Assembly (NCBI GenBank): GCA_937915375.1
Contig: CALDMO010000043.1
Span: 76,968-140,967 of the forward strand
Source: an uncultured Marvinbryantia sp.
GTDB lineage: Bacteria; Bacillota; Clostridia; Lachnospirales; Lachnospiraceae
Direction: 5' to 3'
DNA length: 64,000 nucleotides
Within the stretch, counting starts at the first letter, position 1. Each line of letters begins with the position of its first letter. The notes beneath the pieces were generated by a model. The model worked only from the letters and a program-made list of their open reading frames with translations, did no database searches and was not told the origin of the DNA. The position numbers were made by a program, and so were the translations under genes. Below, in pieces: positions 32,746 through 41,252 of the stretch.

Positions 32746-34462
32746 CGCTGATATCCGAATCAATAATCATGGAATAATTGGTGTGGTAGATGACAAAGCC
32801 AGGCTTTGCGCCTGCCACTTTTTTTACGTGTTTTTTTTCAATATAATCAATTTCTACTTTTTTGGCATTGCGGTTTTTCGAATAATAAGCTGCAAGCCGC
32901 GCTGCCTCCTCAAAGGTGCGGTCGGGAAGCTCTTCATTGTTGGTTTTTACGATCACATGAGAGCCGGGCGCGCCTTTGGCATGAAACCACCAGTCATTTC
33001 CGGTGGCAACTTTAAAAGTCAGTTCTTCGTTTTGAAAATTATTTTTGCCTACATACATATGATAACCGTCTGAGGAAATGTAATGAAACGGTTTGGAGGT
33101 AATCTTTACGCGTTTGCCGGTATTGTGCCGTTTGATATAGCCGTACTGCGTGAGTTCTTCTTTGATCTGCACCAGATCGTCTTCAGAAAGCGCGATATCG
33201 AGCGCAGTGCTGATGGATTCCAGATGCTCGATCTCCTCACGCGTTTCTTCCGTCAGAGAGGTCAGCGCTTCGTAGGTGCGTTTTAATTTACCGTATTTAT
33301 CAAAATATTTTTTTGCGTTTTCCTGCGCTGTCAGAGTATCGTCCAGCGGAATGGTTACTTCCTCATTGGTATAGTAATTCAGCGCCGTCAGTTTTTTGGC
33401 GCCAGGTTCCAGACTGTAGCCGTAGGTATTCAGCAGTTCTCCATAGATGCGGTATTTGTCGCGTTTTTCTGTATCTTTCAGCTGTTTGAGCTGCAGATCG
33501 TATTTTTTACGGCTGCGATCCAGCGCGTTCTGGACAATCTTTCGCAGATCTACCGATCGCTGCCGGATGCGGGTGATGATATTTTTTTCCGCATAATAGG
33601 TTTCCAGAAGACGGGAAACACTTTCATAGGGAACGGTGTCATTGTTCTGATAGAGAGTTAACGGTACGACCGAAAAATCAACCGGAGCGCCGTCATCATA
33701 GACGATAGCCGGTGAAAAATCCCCTTCTTTTACAGAGTCCATTAAAAGCTCAAACTGCCGATAAAGATGAGTCAATTCCAGTTCAGAAAAGCTGTTGGCG
33801 CTTTGGGCGGATTCCAGAGAAGCGCGGTGGCAAAGTTCTTCCGCGATCAGCGGGCTGATGCCGGTGTACGAGGTATAGATTGCCTTGGCAAGCGGCATGG
33901 GCTTACTGGTTATGGCTGTGTCGAAAGTATCAAAGGAAAGTTTCAGCGGGTTTTCTTTTTTCTGCGTTTCCGGAATGAAATAGGCGCGTCCCGGAAGTAC
34001 TTCGCGCACGGAACTGACTGCCTGGGAAATATGTTTAATGCTGTCAATGATCATGCCGCTGTCATTACAGAAGATAATATTGCTGTGTTTTCCCATGATT
34101 TCTACAATCAGGGTTTTCTGGCAGAGATCACCCAGTTCATTTAAATGTTCAATGTCAAAATGGATGATGCGTTCTAAGCCCGGCTGATAAATACGCAGGA
34201 TCTTGCCCCCGTTGATATGTTTGCGCAGCAGCATACAGAAATTTGGTGCGGTCATCGGGTTTTGTTTGTTTGTTTCTGTCAGATAAACCAGCGGAAGACT
34301 GGCGCCGGCAGAAAGCAGCAGCCGGTAGGTGGTGCGTTCGTTCTTAATGGTCAGCATCAGCTCGTCCGGCTCCGGCTGTGCGATTTTATTGATACGTCCG
34401 CCGCTAAGAGAACGGTCAAGTTCCCGAACAAGCGCGGACATTACGATTCCGTCTAATGCCAT
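32729..34462 (-). CDS. rqcH: Ribosome quality-control protein RqcH (NFACT family)
   Basis: 577 residues. RqcH binds 50S subunits carrying stalled peptidyl-tRNA and directs alanine tailing. Seen: N-terminal NFACT-N (MALDGIVMSALVRELDRSLSGGRINKI; RKHINGGKI), a middle coiled coil (about 270-430, rich in Lys/Glu/Arg), and the NFACT-R domain near 450-560 with SSDGYHMYVGKNNFQNE and DWWFHAKGAPGSHVIVK. Older names are FbpA or fibronectin-binding protein. AAAGGAG precedes the ATG. Single gene, divergent from yicC. Confidence 0.94.
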   Translation of the reverse strand: MALDGIVMSALVRELDRSLSGGRINKIAQPEPDELMLTIKNERTTYRLLLSAGASLPLVYLTETNKQNPMTAPNFCMLLRKHINGGKILRIYQPGLERIIHFDIEHLNELGDLCQKTLIVEIMGKHSNIIFCNDSGMIIDSIKHISQAVSSVREVLPGRAYFIPETQKKENPLKLSFDTFDTAITSKPMPLAKAIYTSYTGISPLIAEELCHRASLESAQSANSFSELELTHLYRQFELLMDSVKEGDFSPAIVYDDGAPVDFSVVPLTLYQNNDTVPYESVSRLLETYYAEKNIITRIRQRSVDLRKIVQNALDRSRKKYDLQLKQLKDTEKRDKYRIYGELLNTYGYSLEPGAKKLTALNYYTNEEVTIPLDDTLTAQENAKKYFDKYGKLKRTYEALTSLTEETREEIEHLESISTALDIALSEDDLVQIKEELTQYGYIKRHNTGKRVKITSKPFHYISSDGYHMYVGKNNFQNEELTFKVATGNDWWFHAKGAPGSHVIVKTNNEELPDRTFEEAARLAAYYSKNRNAKKVEIDYIEKKHVKKVAGAKPGFVIYHTNYSMIIDSDISGIRQV

Positions 34463-34492
34463 GATGATTCTCCTTTATTCATTGGTACAAGT

Positions 34493-34521
34493 AGTATATC
34501 AGATGAAAAAGTGTCTTGCAA
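34493..34521 (-). promoter_or_regulatory. rqcH promoter sharing its -35 with the yicC promoter
   Basis: On the minus strand TTGCAA (34516-34521) and TATACT (34493-34498) have a 17-base spacer. TTGCAA is its own reverse complement and also serves as the -35 of the plus-strand promoter. Confidence 0.75.
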
Positions 34522-34544
34522 GCGGATGGATTATGTCTTATAAT
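34516..34544 (+). promoter_or_regulatory. yicC-operon promoter sharing its -35 with rqcH
   Basis: TTGCAA (34516-34521) and TATAAT (34539-34544) with a 17-base spacer. Between this and yicC lie two short inverted repeats (CCGGCA/TGCCGG at 34578-34591; GGCACAT/ATGTGCC at 34612-34642), possibly structured leader RNA. Confidence 0.78.
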
Positions 34545-34657
34545 AACTTAGAGTGGCTTGGTATGCCATACAGCAATCCGGCATTTGCCGGAAATCTAAA
34601 TAAATGAAAAAGGCACATCTGTAAAACGCTGCGAAATGTGCCTGCCGGAGATAAGCG

Positions 34658-35536
34658 ATGATTAAGAGTATGACAGGTTTCGGCCGGTGTGAGAATCAGC
34701 AGAACGACCGGAAGTTCACGGTGGAGATGAAGGCGGTTAATCATCGGTATTTTGATGTTACGATTAAGATGCCGAAAAAGCTCAGTTTCTTTGAATCATC
34801 CATCCGTACACTTCTGAAAGAGTATATTCAGAGGGGAAAGGTGGATGTTTTTATCACCTATGAGGATTTTACGGAAGAAAATGTTTCTCTGAAATACAAT
34901 GAAGGGATTGCCGCGGAGTATCTGAATTATTACCGCAAAATGGCGGAGACGTTTGGCCTGAAGGATGACATCAGCGTATCTGTTTTGGGACGTTGTCCGG
35001 AAGTACTGACGATGGAAGAACAGACTGTGGATGAGAAGGAAATCTGGGCGGTATTAGAGACTGCTATAAGAGGCGCAAGCGAGCAGTTTATTGCCAGCAG
35101 AGAACGTGAGGGAGAGGCCTTAAAGCAGGATATCTTTGATAAACTGGACGGTATGCTGCAGGATGTGAAAGCAGTGGAAACGCGTTTTCCGCAGATCATG
35201 TCCGCCTACAGAGAAAAATTGACGGCAAAGGTACATGAATTATTAGGAGATACCCAGATTGAGGAAGGCAGGATTGCCGCTGAAGTGGTGCTTTATGCTG
35301 ATAAAATTTGTACGGATGAGGAGACAGTACGGCTGCGCAGTCACATTGAGGGGATGCGCGCGGAACTGGAAAAAGGCGGCAGTGTCGGCAGAAAACTCGA
35401 CTTTATCGCTCAGGAGATGAACCGCGAGGCCAATACAATTCTTTCCAAGGCGAATGATCTGGAGACATCCAACCTTGCGATCAATTTAAAAACGGAGATC
35501 GAGAAAGTCAGAGAACAGATCCAGAACATTGAATAG
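34658..35536 (+). CDS. yicC: YicC/YloC family endoribonuclease
   Basis: 292 residues. Seen: MIKSMTGFGR at the N-terminus, VEMKAVNHRYFD, RGKVDVFI, and the C-terminal KLDFIAQEMNREANTILSKAND with SNLAINLKTEIEKVREQIQNIE, both family signatures. YicC proteins are RNases that affect stability and sporulation or stress traits. CCGGAG is 8 bases before the ATG. First gene of a conserved Firmicutes order yicC-remA-gmk-rpoZ. Confidence 0.95.
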   Translation: MIKSMTGFGRCENQQNDRKFTVEMKAVNHRYFDVTIKMPKKLSFFESSIRTLLKEYIQRGKVDVFITYEDFTEENVSLKYNEGIAAEYLNYYRKMAETFGLKDDISVSVLGRCPEVLTMEEQTVDEKEIWAVLETAIRGASEQFIASREREGEALKQDIFDKLDGMLQDVKAVETRFPQIMSAYREKLTAKVHELLGDTQIEEGRIAAEVVLYADKICTDEETVRLRSHIEGMRAELEKGGSVGRKLDFIAQEMNREANTILSKANDLETSNLAINLKTEIEKVREQIQNIE

Positions 35537-35547
35537 GTGGGAAAACA

Positions 35548-35820
35548 GTGGCAAGATTGATGAACATAGGGTTCGGCAATGTGGTGAATACCGCAAAGAT
35601 CATTGCTGTGGTCGGGCCGGAGGCGGCGCCGGTGAAACGTATGGTGCAGAACGCCAGACAGCTTGGCAAAGTGATTGACGCTACGCAGGGGAGACGCACG
35701 AAGTCTGTGATCGTGACGGAAGATGATTTTATCGTGCTTTCCGCATTGCAGCCGGACACGTTGGTGAAACGGTTTAATTTGAATTTAGAGGATATGAAAG
35801 GGGATACGGATGAAGCATAA
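35548..35820 (+). CDS. remA: RemA-type DNA-binding regulator (DUF370)
   Basis: 90 residues. Seen: RLMNIGFGNVVNTAKIIAVV, APVKRMVQNARQLGKVIDATQGRRTKSVIVTE and SALQPDTLVKRF, which are the RemA signature. In Bacillus it activates biofilm matrix genes by oligomeric DNA binding. The start is GTG at 35548 with AGGTGG upstream. It overlaps gmk by 11 bases. Confidence 0.94.
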   Translation: MARLMNIGFGNVVNTAKIIAVVGPEAAPVKRMVQNARQLGKVIDATQGRRTKSVIVTEDDFIVLSALQPDTLVKRFNLNLEDMKGDTDEA

Positions 35821-36436
35821 AGGAATCTTGCTGATCATCTCAGGGTTTGCAGGTACGGGAAAAGGAACATTGGTTTCTGCTCTGCGTGAAAAATATGATA
35901 ATTATGCGCTGTCGGTTTCCGCGACTACGCGCAGACCGCGAAAAGGGGAGCAGGAAGGCGCTCATTATTTTTTCAAGACAAGAGAAGAATTTCAGCAGAT
36001 GATCGCGCAGGAGGAATTGATCGAGCACGCGGAATATGTGGGAAATTTTTATGGCACGCCGCGCGCGTACGTTGAACAGCAGATGGCGGCGGGAAAGGAT
36101 GTCATTCTGGAAATTGAGATCCAGGGAGCGTTAAAGGTAAAAGAAAAATTCCCGGATACGCTGCTTCTGTTTCTGGTGCCGCCGAGTGCGGATGAACTGG
36201 AAGCGCGTCTGCGGGGACGGGGAACAGAGGATGAGGAGACAATCCGCAGGCGTCTTGGCCGTGCTGTTGAGGAAGCGCAGTATATTCCGCAGTACGATTA
36301 CGTGATTGTGAATGATGAGATTGATGCATGCGCAGAGCGGACGCATGCGCTTATTCAGAGTGAACATTTCCGTACAAGCCGCAGCACAGAGTTTATCGCG
36401 GGACTGACAGAGGATCTGCAGAAGTTCCGTTCGTAA
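35810..36436 (+). CDS. gmk: Guanylate kinase
   Basis: 208 residues. Converts GMP to GDP with ATP. Seen: P-loop GFAGTGKGTL (usual form is GPSGxGK[GS]T, so Phe-Ala is a small variation), SATTRRPRKGEQEGAHYFF, GNFYGTPRAYVEQ, and EIEIQGALKVKEKFP. AAAGGGG lies before the ATG inside remA. Normal length. Confidence 0.95.
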   Translation: MKHKGILLIISGFAGTGKGTLVSALREKYDNYALSVSATTRRPRKGEQEGAHYFFKTREEFQQMIAQEELIEHAEYVGNFYGTPRAYVEQQMAAGKDVILEIEIQGALKVKEKFPDTLLLFLVPPSADELEARLRGRGTEDEETIRRRLGRAVEEAQYIPQYDYVIVNDEIDACAERTHALIQSEHFRTSRSTEFIAGLTEDLQKFRS

Positions 36437-36495
36437 GAAAAGCGCGCTGTTAAGACGGCAGTAAAAAATTCGTTGGAAAATATGTGAATCAGACG

Positions 36496-36526
36496 GCGGC
36501 CGAATCTGCAAAAATTCGGCTGCCGC
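36496..36526 (+). other. Inverted repeat in the gmk-rpoZ gap
   Basis: GCGGCCGAAT and its imperfect complement ATTCGGCTGCCGC form a stem of about 11 bp in the 131-base gap before rpoZ. No T run follows on either strand, so it is not an ordinary terminator; it may mark mRNA processing or stability. Confidence 0.45.
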
Positions 36527-36567
36527 AGAAAATAAAAGTATATTATATATTTCAGGAGGAAAAATTT

Positions 36568-36873
36568 ATGTTACATCCATCTTATGCAGAATTAATGAAA
36601 GTAGTAAACAGTGATGTGGAAGACGGAGAAAATCCGGTAGTCAGCAGTCGTTATTCAATTGTGCTTGCGACAGCAAAGCGCGCCAGACAGATCATTGACG
36701 GAAAGAAACCGATGTCTATGCCGAGCATTAACAAGCCGCTCAGCATTGCGATTGACGAGTTGAATAAAGGGCTTCTGAAAATTGAGCTGGGAGATGATAC
36801 GGAGGAAGAGGAAGTAACCGAAGAGACCTTTTCTGAAGAAACGTCGGCAGAAGAGCCTGCAGCAGAAGAATAA
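36568..36873 (+). CDS. rpoZ: DNA-directed RNA polymerase omega subunit
   Basis: 101 residues. Helps assembly of RNA polymerase. Seen: MLHPSYAELMKVV, the SRYSIVLATAKRARQI motif of the family near residue 30, INKPLSIAIDELNKGLLKI, and a very acidic tail. AGGAGG lies 8 bases before the ATG at 36568; the longer in-frame start at 36484 has none. Position after gmk is conserved in Firmicutes. Confidence 0.93.
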   Translation: MLHPSYAELMKVVNSDVEDGENPVVSSRYSIVLATAKRARQIIDGKKPMSMPSINKPLSIAIDELNKGLLKIELGDDTEEEEVTEETFSEETSAEEPAAEE

Positions 36874-36909
36874 TATACTGCGCAGAGCGCAGGGCAGGAG
36901 GAATTGCCG

Positions 36910-37641
36910 GTGAAAAGAAGCAGAGAATACAGAGAAGTAAAAATGAGTTATTGTGTTTTAGCGGCAGCCTACGTGATTTTAGGCAGCGTGCTGCTGATCT
37001 GGCCGGATATTTCGGTGCGGACTTTTTGCTATGTTTTCGGTGTGGGTATGCTGATTTTTGGTCTGGCACATCTGATTTTATACTTTACCAAAGACAAAAG
37101 GCAGAGCCTGATGCAGATGAATATGGTAGCCGGAGTGGTCGGTATCGCGACAGGCGCGTATATTCTGATTAAAATGGAATATATGCTGGAGATTATTCCG
37201 TTTGCGCTTGGGATTGTAGCATTGCTCGGTGCAATTGCCAAAATCGAGCATGCATTGGATTTGCGCAGTCTGGACTGTACGAAATGGTATGTTATGCTGA
37301 TTGTTGCGCTTCTGTTATTGATTCTCGGCGCGCTTTTGGTGATCAATCCGTTTGAGGATATTGCTATTATTGAAAAGCTTATTGCCGTATCTCTGATCAT
37401 CGACGGCTTTGGTAATCTGGCCGGTATTTTCTGGATTCAGCATCTGATTAAGTCGCTGGGGAAACCGCGCAAGAAAAAAGAGCACATTAAGACAGTAACG
37501 GCAGACGAGGTGGAAGAAATCAGTACGGACGGACAGCAGTCGGCGGAAGATGATTTCGTAGAAGAAGAGATACAAACGGAAGCTACCGAGACGGGAGTAT
37601 CTAAGATAAGTGTGTTCCCGGGAGAACGCAGCAAAAAGTAG
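36910..37641 (+). CDS. DUF308/HdeD-like membrane protein
   Basis: 243 residues. About six hydrophobic helices in residues 15-180 in repeated pairs (YVILGSVLLIWP; VFGVGMLIFGLAHLIL; IATGAYILIKM; LLLLILGALLVINP; SLIIDGFGNLAGIF) followed by a basic then acidic cytoplasmic tail of about 60 residues. The pattern is that of DUF308 proteins. Function unknown. GTG at 36910 is chosen because AGGAGG ends 8 bases upstream; the TTG at 36904 is too close to it. Confidence 0.82.
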   Translation: MKRSREYREVKMSYCVLAAAYVILGSVLLIWPDISVRTFCYVFGVGMLIFGLAHLILYFTKDKRQSLMQMNMVAGVVGIATGAYILIKMEYMLEIIPFALGIVALLGAIAKIEHALDLRSLDCTKWYVMLIVALLLLILGALLVINPFEDIAIIEKLIAVSLIIDGFGNLAGIFWIQHLIKSLGKPRKKKEHIKTVTADEVEEISTDGQQSAEDDFVEEEIQTEATETGVSKISVFPGERSKK

Positions 37642-37651
37642 GAGACAGAAC

Positions 37652-38989
37652 ATGAATGTATTATTCGTATCGCTGGGATGCGATAAAAATCTGGTAGATT
37701 CTGAGGTGATGTTGGGACTGCTTGAAAAACGGGGCTATCAGATGACAGATGATGAAACGCAGGCGGATATCATTGTTGTGAATACCTGTTGTTTTATCCA
37801 TGACGCAAAAGAAGAAAGTATACAGACCATTTTGGAGATGGCGGAGCTACGCAAAAACGGAAACTGCCTGGCTCTGATCGTTACAGGCTGTCTGGCAGAA
37901 CGTTATCGCGAGGAAATTACGGAGGAAATCGAGGAAGTAGATGCGGTTCTTGGAACAGCTACCTATGATAAGATTGTAGAAGCGATTGACGAGGCGCTCG
38001 CGGGAAAGAAATATCTGGAGTTTCAGGATACAGACAGACTTCCGCTGCCGGAAGTAAAACGTATTGTAACGACTGGCGGTCATTATGCGCATTTGAAGAT
38101 TGCCGAGGGATGTAATAAGCATTGTACGTACTGCATTATTCCGAAAATCCGCGGTAATTTCCGCAGTGTGCCGATGGAGCATCTTCTTGCCGAGGCTCAG
38201 CAGCTGGCTGACCAAGGCGTAAAAGAATTGATTTTAGTAGCGCAGGAGACGACGCTGTACGGTATAGATCTGTATGGCAAAAAGAGTCTGCATGTGCTTT
38301 TGAGAGAACTTTGTAAGATCAAGGGAATTCGCTGGATTCGTGTGCTATACTGTTATCCGGAAGAAATTTATGATGAACTGATTGAGACAATCCGCGACGA
38401 AAAGAAGATCTGTCACTATTTGGATTTGCCGATTCAGCACGCGAGTGACCGTATCCTAAAACGGATGGGACGCCGCACTTCAAAAGAACAGCTGATTGGA
38501 ATCATAGAAAAGCTCAGAAAAGAGATTCCTGATATTATACTCAGAACGACACTGATCAGTGGATTTCCGGGTGAAACGCAGGAGGATCACGAAGAACTGA
38601 TGGAGTTTGTCGATACGATGGAATTTGACCGTCTTGGTGTATTTACCTACTCCAGAGAAGAGGATACGCCGGCAGCGCTTATGGATGAGCAGATTGATGA
38701 AGAGGTAAAAGAAGATCGTCGTGCGGAACTGATGGAACTGCAGCAGGAGATTTCTTTTGAAAAGAATGACCAGATGGAAGGAAAGACGCTGACAGTTATG
38801 GTAGAAGGCTATCTGTCAGATGAAAATGTTTATGTGGCGCGTACTTACGGTGATGCGCCGGGCATTGACGGTTATCTGTTTATCGAGACAGGAGAGACAC
38901 TGGTAAGCGGCGACTTTGCAAAGGTAAGAGTTACCGGAGCATTGGAATATGATTTGGTGGGGGTGTTGGAGCATGAATTTACCGAATAA
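37652..38989 (+). CDS. rimO: Ribosomal protein S12 methylthiotransferase
   Basis: 445 residues. Radical SAM enzyme that thiomethylates an Asp of S12. Seen: N-terminal UPF0004 domain (FVSLGCDKNLVDSEVMLG; NTCCFIHDAKEES; VTGCLAERY with three cluster Cys), radical SAM motif CNKHCTYC at 154-161, KIRGNFRSVP, and a C-terminal TRAM domain. GCDKNLVDSE is specific for RimO over MiaB. The ATG at 37652 follows TAGGAG; it starts 10 bases after the DUF308 gene and overlaps pgsA by 17 bases. Confidence 0.95.
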   Translation: MNVLFVSLGCDKNLVDSEVMLGLLEKRGYQMTDDETQADIIVVNTCCFIHDAKEESIQTILEMAELRKNGNCLALIVTGCLAERYREEITEEIEEVDAVLGTATYDKIVEAIDEALAGKKYLEFQDTDRLPLPEVKRIVTTGGHYAHLKIAEGCNKHCTYCIIPKIRGNFRSVPMEHLLAEAQQLADQGVKELILVAQETTLYGIDLYGKKSLHVLLRELCKIKGIRWIRVLYCYPEEIYDELIETIRDEKKICHYLDLPIQHASDRILKRMGRRTSKEQLIGIIEKLRKEIPDIILRTTLISGFPGETQEDHEELMEFVDTMEFDRLGVFTYSREEDTPAALMDEQIDEEVKEDRRAELMELQQEISFEKNDQMEGKTLTVMVEGYLSDENVYVARTYGDAPGIDGYLFIETGETLVSGDFAKVRVTGALEYDLVGVLEHEFTE

Positions 38990-39518
38990 GCTTACAATTG
39001 CAAGAATGATTTTAATTATTCCGTTTGTAGTTTTGATGATGATGGGTGAATTCCAAACGACCCGCTATGTGGCGCTGGCAATCTTTATTATTGCCAGTGT
39101 GACAGACTGGTTTGACGGATATTTGGCCAGGAAAAACCATCTGGTGACGAATTTCGGAAAATTTATGGATCCATTGGCAGATAAGTTGCTGGTATGTTCG
39201 GCTATGATCTGTCTGGTGGCGGAGGGAAGCCTTCCGGCCTGGATCGTAATCATTATTATTAGCCGTGAATTTGTTATCAGCGGATTCAGATTGATCGCTT
39301 CTGACAATGGTATTGTGATCGCCGCTAGTTGGTGGGGGAAGTTTAAGACAACCGCACAGATGCTGATGATCATTTTGCTGATCCTGAATCTGGGTGAAAA
39401 AATGGCAGTGTTTGTTGTTCTGGAACAGATTTTCATATGGCTGGCATTGATTTTGACTGTGATTTCATTGATTGATTATATCATGAAGAATAAACAGGTC
39501 ATTAATATGCAGGGATAA
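38973..39518 (+). CDS. pgsA: CDP-diacylglycerol--glycerol-3-phosphate 3-phosphatidyltransferase
   Basis: 181 residues, membrane enzyme starting phosphatidylglycerol synthesis. Seen: the CDP-alcohol phosphotransferase motif spread over TDWFDGYLARKNHLVTNFGKFMDPLADKLLV (Dx2DGx2ARx8Gx3Dx3D), and NLPNKLTIARMILIIPF at the N-terminus. The ATG at 38973 is inside the end of rimO after GTTGGAG. About five helices. rimO-pgsA-cinA is a common Firmicutes order. Confidence 0.95.
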   Translation: MNLPNKLTIARMILIIPFVVLMMMGEFQTTRYVALAIFIIASVTDWFDGYLARKNHLVTNFGKFMDPLADKLLVCSAMICLVAEGSLPAWIVIIIISREFVISGFRLIASDNGIVIAASWWGKFKTTAQMLMIILLILNLGEKMAVFVVLEQIFIWLALILTVISLIDYIMKNKQVINMQG

Positions 39519-39549
39519 TATACATGTACATAATGAGTTAATATTTCAG

Positions 39550-39583
39550 GATATGCCGGATACAGGATTGTATTCGGCATATC
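39550..39583 (+). other. Long hairpin upstream of cinA
   Basis: 15-bp stem, 39550-39564 with 39569-39583 (one G-U pair), loop GGAT. It is followed by TTAAAATA, not a T run, so ordinary termination is unlikely. It may be an mRNA processing or stability element that separates cinA from pgsA. Confidence 0.6.
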
Positions 39584-39619
39584 TTAAAATACAGACAATA
39601 CTTTCAGGAGGAAGAAAAC

Positions 39620-40855
39620 ATGGTAGTGGAACTGATTTCGGTTGGAACAGAAATTTTGCTGGGCAATATTGTAAATACGAATGCGGCATATTTGTCAGAA
39701 AAATGTGCGCAGCTGGGGCTCTCTCTTTTTTATGAAACTTCGGTCGGTGACAATGAACAGCGCTTGACCAAGGTGCTGCAGACAGCGCTGGATCGTTCAG
39801 ATATTGTGATCCTCTCTGGTGGTCTGGGACCGACGCAGGATGATTTAACGAAAGAGATTGCGGCGAAAGTCTGCGGAAAAAAACTGGTAATGGACGAGCA
39901 TTCCAGAGAACGGATACAGAATTATTTTACGAACAGTAGGGCTGCAAAAATCACGGAAAATAATTGGAAACAGGCAATGGTGCCGGAGGGCTGTATTGTA
40001 GTGGATAATCACAATGGCACGGCGCCGGGAATTATCATAGAAGTAAATGGGAAATCGGTGATTCTGCTTCCGGGGCCGCCAAACGAATTAAAGCCGATGT
40101 TCGAGCGGGACATTTTTCCGTACCTGAACCGTTTGCAGCCGGAAGTGATCTATTCTGTGATGGTGAAGCTGTGCGGACCGGGTGAGAGTGCGGTGGAAAC
40201 ACAGATTCGGGATCTGATTGATGTACAGACGAATCCGACGATTGCTACTTACGCAAAAACCGGCGAGGTACATCTGCGCGTCACGGCCCAGGCATCTGAT
40301 GAGGAAGCGGCAAAAGAATTGGTAAAGCCGATGGTAGAAGAGCTGAAGAGACGATTTGCGCGGGATATTTATACACTGGAAGAGCAGGTAACACTGGAGG
40401 AAGCAGTGCTTTCGCTTTTGCGGGAACGCGGCGAAACGCTGACTACGGCTGAGTCTTTGACGGGCGGGATGCTTTCTGCCCGTGTAACGAACGTCTCGGG
40501 CGCGTCCGAGGTATTGAAACAGGGGGTTGTGACTTACTGTAATGAAGCAAAGGAGAAGCTTTTGCAGGTGAAAAAAGAGACGCTGGATGCATACGGCGCT
40601 GTCAGCGAACAGACCGCAAGAGAGATGGCAGAAAATGGAGCATCCCTGACAGGTGCGAATGCCTGCGTGGCACTGACCGGAAATGCGGGTCCGACAGCTT
40701 CCGAAGGAAAACCGGTAGGACTTGTCTATATTGCCTGCTGCTATCATGGAAAAACAGTAGTGAGGGAATTTCATTTTAACGGTGAGCGGGCAAAGATTCG
40801 CGAGTGGGCGGTGGTGAAAGGACTGACGCTGCTGCGTGAATGCGTGATTGGATAA
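39620..40855 (+). CDS. cinA: CinA family protein (competence/damage-inducible)
   Basis: 411 residues. Seen: N-terminal MoCF/COG1058 domain (LISVGTEILLGNIVNTNAAYL; LSGGLGPTQDDLTKE; NGTAPG; LLPGPPNELKPMFE) and C-terminal nicotinamide-nucleotide amidase domain (TTAESLTGGMLSARVTNVSGASEVLKQGVVTY; GNAGPTASEGKPVGLVYI). The C-terminal part deamidates NMN in other bacteria. AGGAGG lies 11 bases before the ATG. A terminator follows. Confidence 0.95.
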   Translation: MVVELISVGTEILLGNIVNTNAAYLSEKCAQLGLSLFYETSVGDNEQRLTKVLQTALDRSDIVILSGGLGPTQDDLTKEIAAKVCGKKLVMDEHSRERIQNYFTNSRAAKITENNWKQAMVPEGCIVVDNHNGTAPGIIIEVNGKSVILLPGPPNELKPMFERDIFPYLNRLQPEVIYSVMVKLCGPGESAVETQIRDLIDVQTNPTIATYAKTGEVHLRVTAQASDEEAAKELVKPMVEELKRRFARDIYTLEEQVTLEEAVLSLLRERGETLTTAESLTGGMLSARVTNVSGASEVLKQGVVTYCNEAKEKLLQVKKETLDAYGAVSEQTAREMAENGASLTGANACVALTGNAGPTASEGKPVGLVYIACCYHGKTVVREFHFNGERAKIREWAVVKGLTLLRECVIG

Positions 40856-40870
40856 TTGATTTTTGACAGG

Positions 40871-40919
40871 ATACCCACAGGAGGATTTCAAGATAGGGAA
40901 ACCTTCCTGTGGGTATTTT
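40871..40919 (+). terminator. Terminator after cinA
   Basis: ATACCCACAGGAGG (40871-40884) pairs with CCTTCCTGTGGGTAT (40901-40915) with one bulge, then TTTTG. It closes the yicC-cinA transcription unit. Confidence 0.83.
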
Positions 40920-40946
40920 GTATTAGAAAATGGATGAGATAGAAAG

Positions 40947-41237
40947 CTAATGTTTGCCGCGCATCTGCCGCAGCATGGTGATCATTCGGTCGATTTTTGC
41001 AGTTTCCTCTGCGCTTTTTCCCTGTTTCATGACATTGACGATCAGATCTGCTTCCTGGTCGGAAAAAGAGGTTCCGTTTGACTGTGACTGTTTGGCCGCT
41101 GCCATCAGAAAAGGCAGCAGATCATTTTGAGATTTTCCTTTTCCCTGACGGGCAAACTGCATCAGCATCTGCAGTTTCGCATTGTCTATTCCTTTTAAAG
41201 AAGGATCATTCATCCATGAAAAATCATCTTGGGTCAT
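40947..41237 (-). CDS. Small helical protein, unknown function
   Basis: 96 residues, no signal or membrane helix. Predicted helices; rich in Gln, Met, Lys and Ser. The visible pattern is DDFSWMNDPSL, NAKLQMLMQFARQGKGKSQNDLLPFLMAAAKQ, FSDQEADLIVNVMKQG and IDRMITMLRQMRGKH. AAGGAGA lies before the ATG. It follows the next small gene by 15 bases on the same strand, so the two form an operon. I do not recognise the family; it looks like a Clostridia-specific helical protein, perhaps sporulation-related. Confidence 0.78.
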   Translation of the reverse strand: MTQDDFSWMNDPSLKGIDNAKLQMLMQFARQGKGKSQNDLLPFLMAAAKQSQSNGTSFSDQEADLIVNVMKQGKSAEETAKIDRMITMLRQMRGKH

Positions 41238-41252
41238 ATTGATATTCTCCTT

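Noticed and set aside
40088..40891. 267-codon minus-strand open frame
   Set aside because: Antisense to cinA; no ribosome site or recognisable domain.
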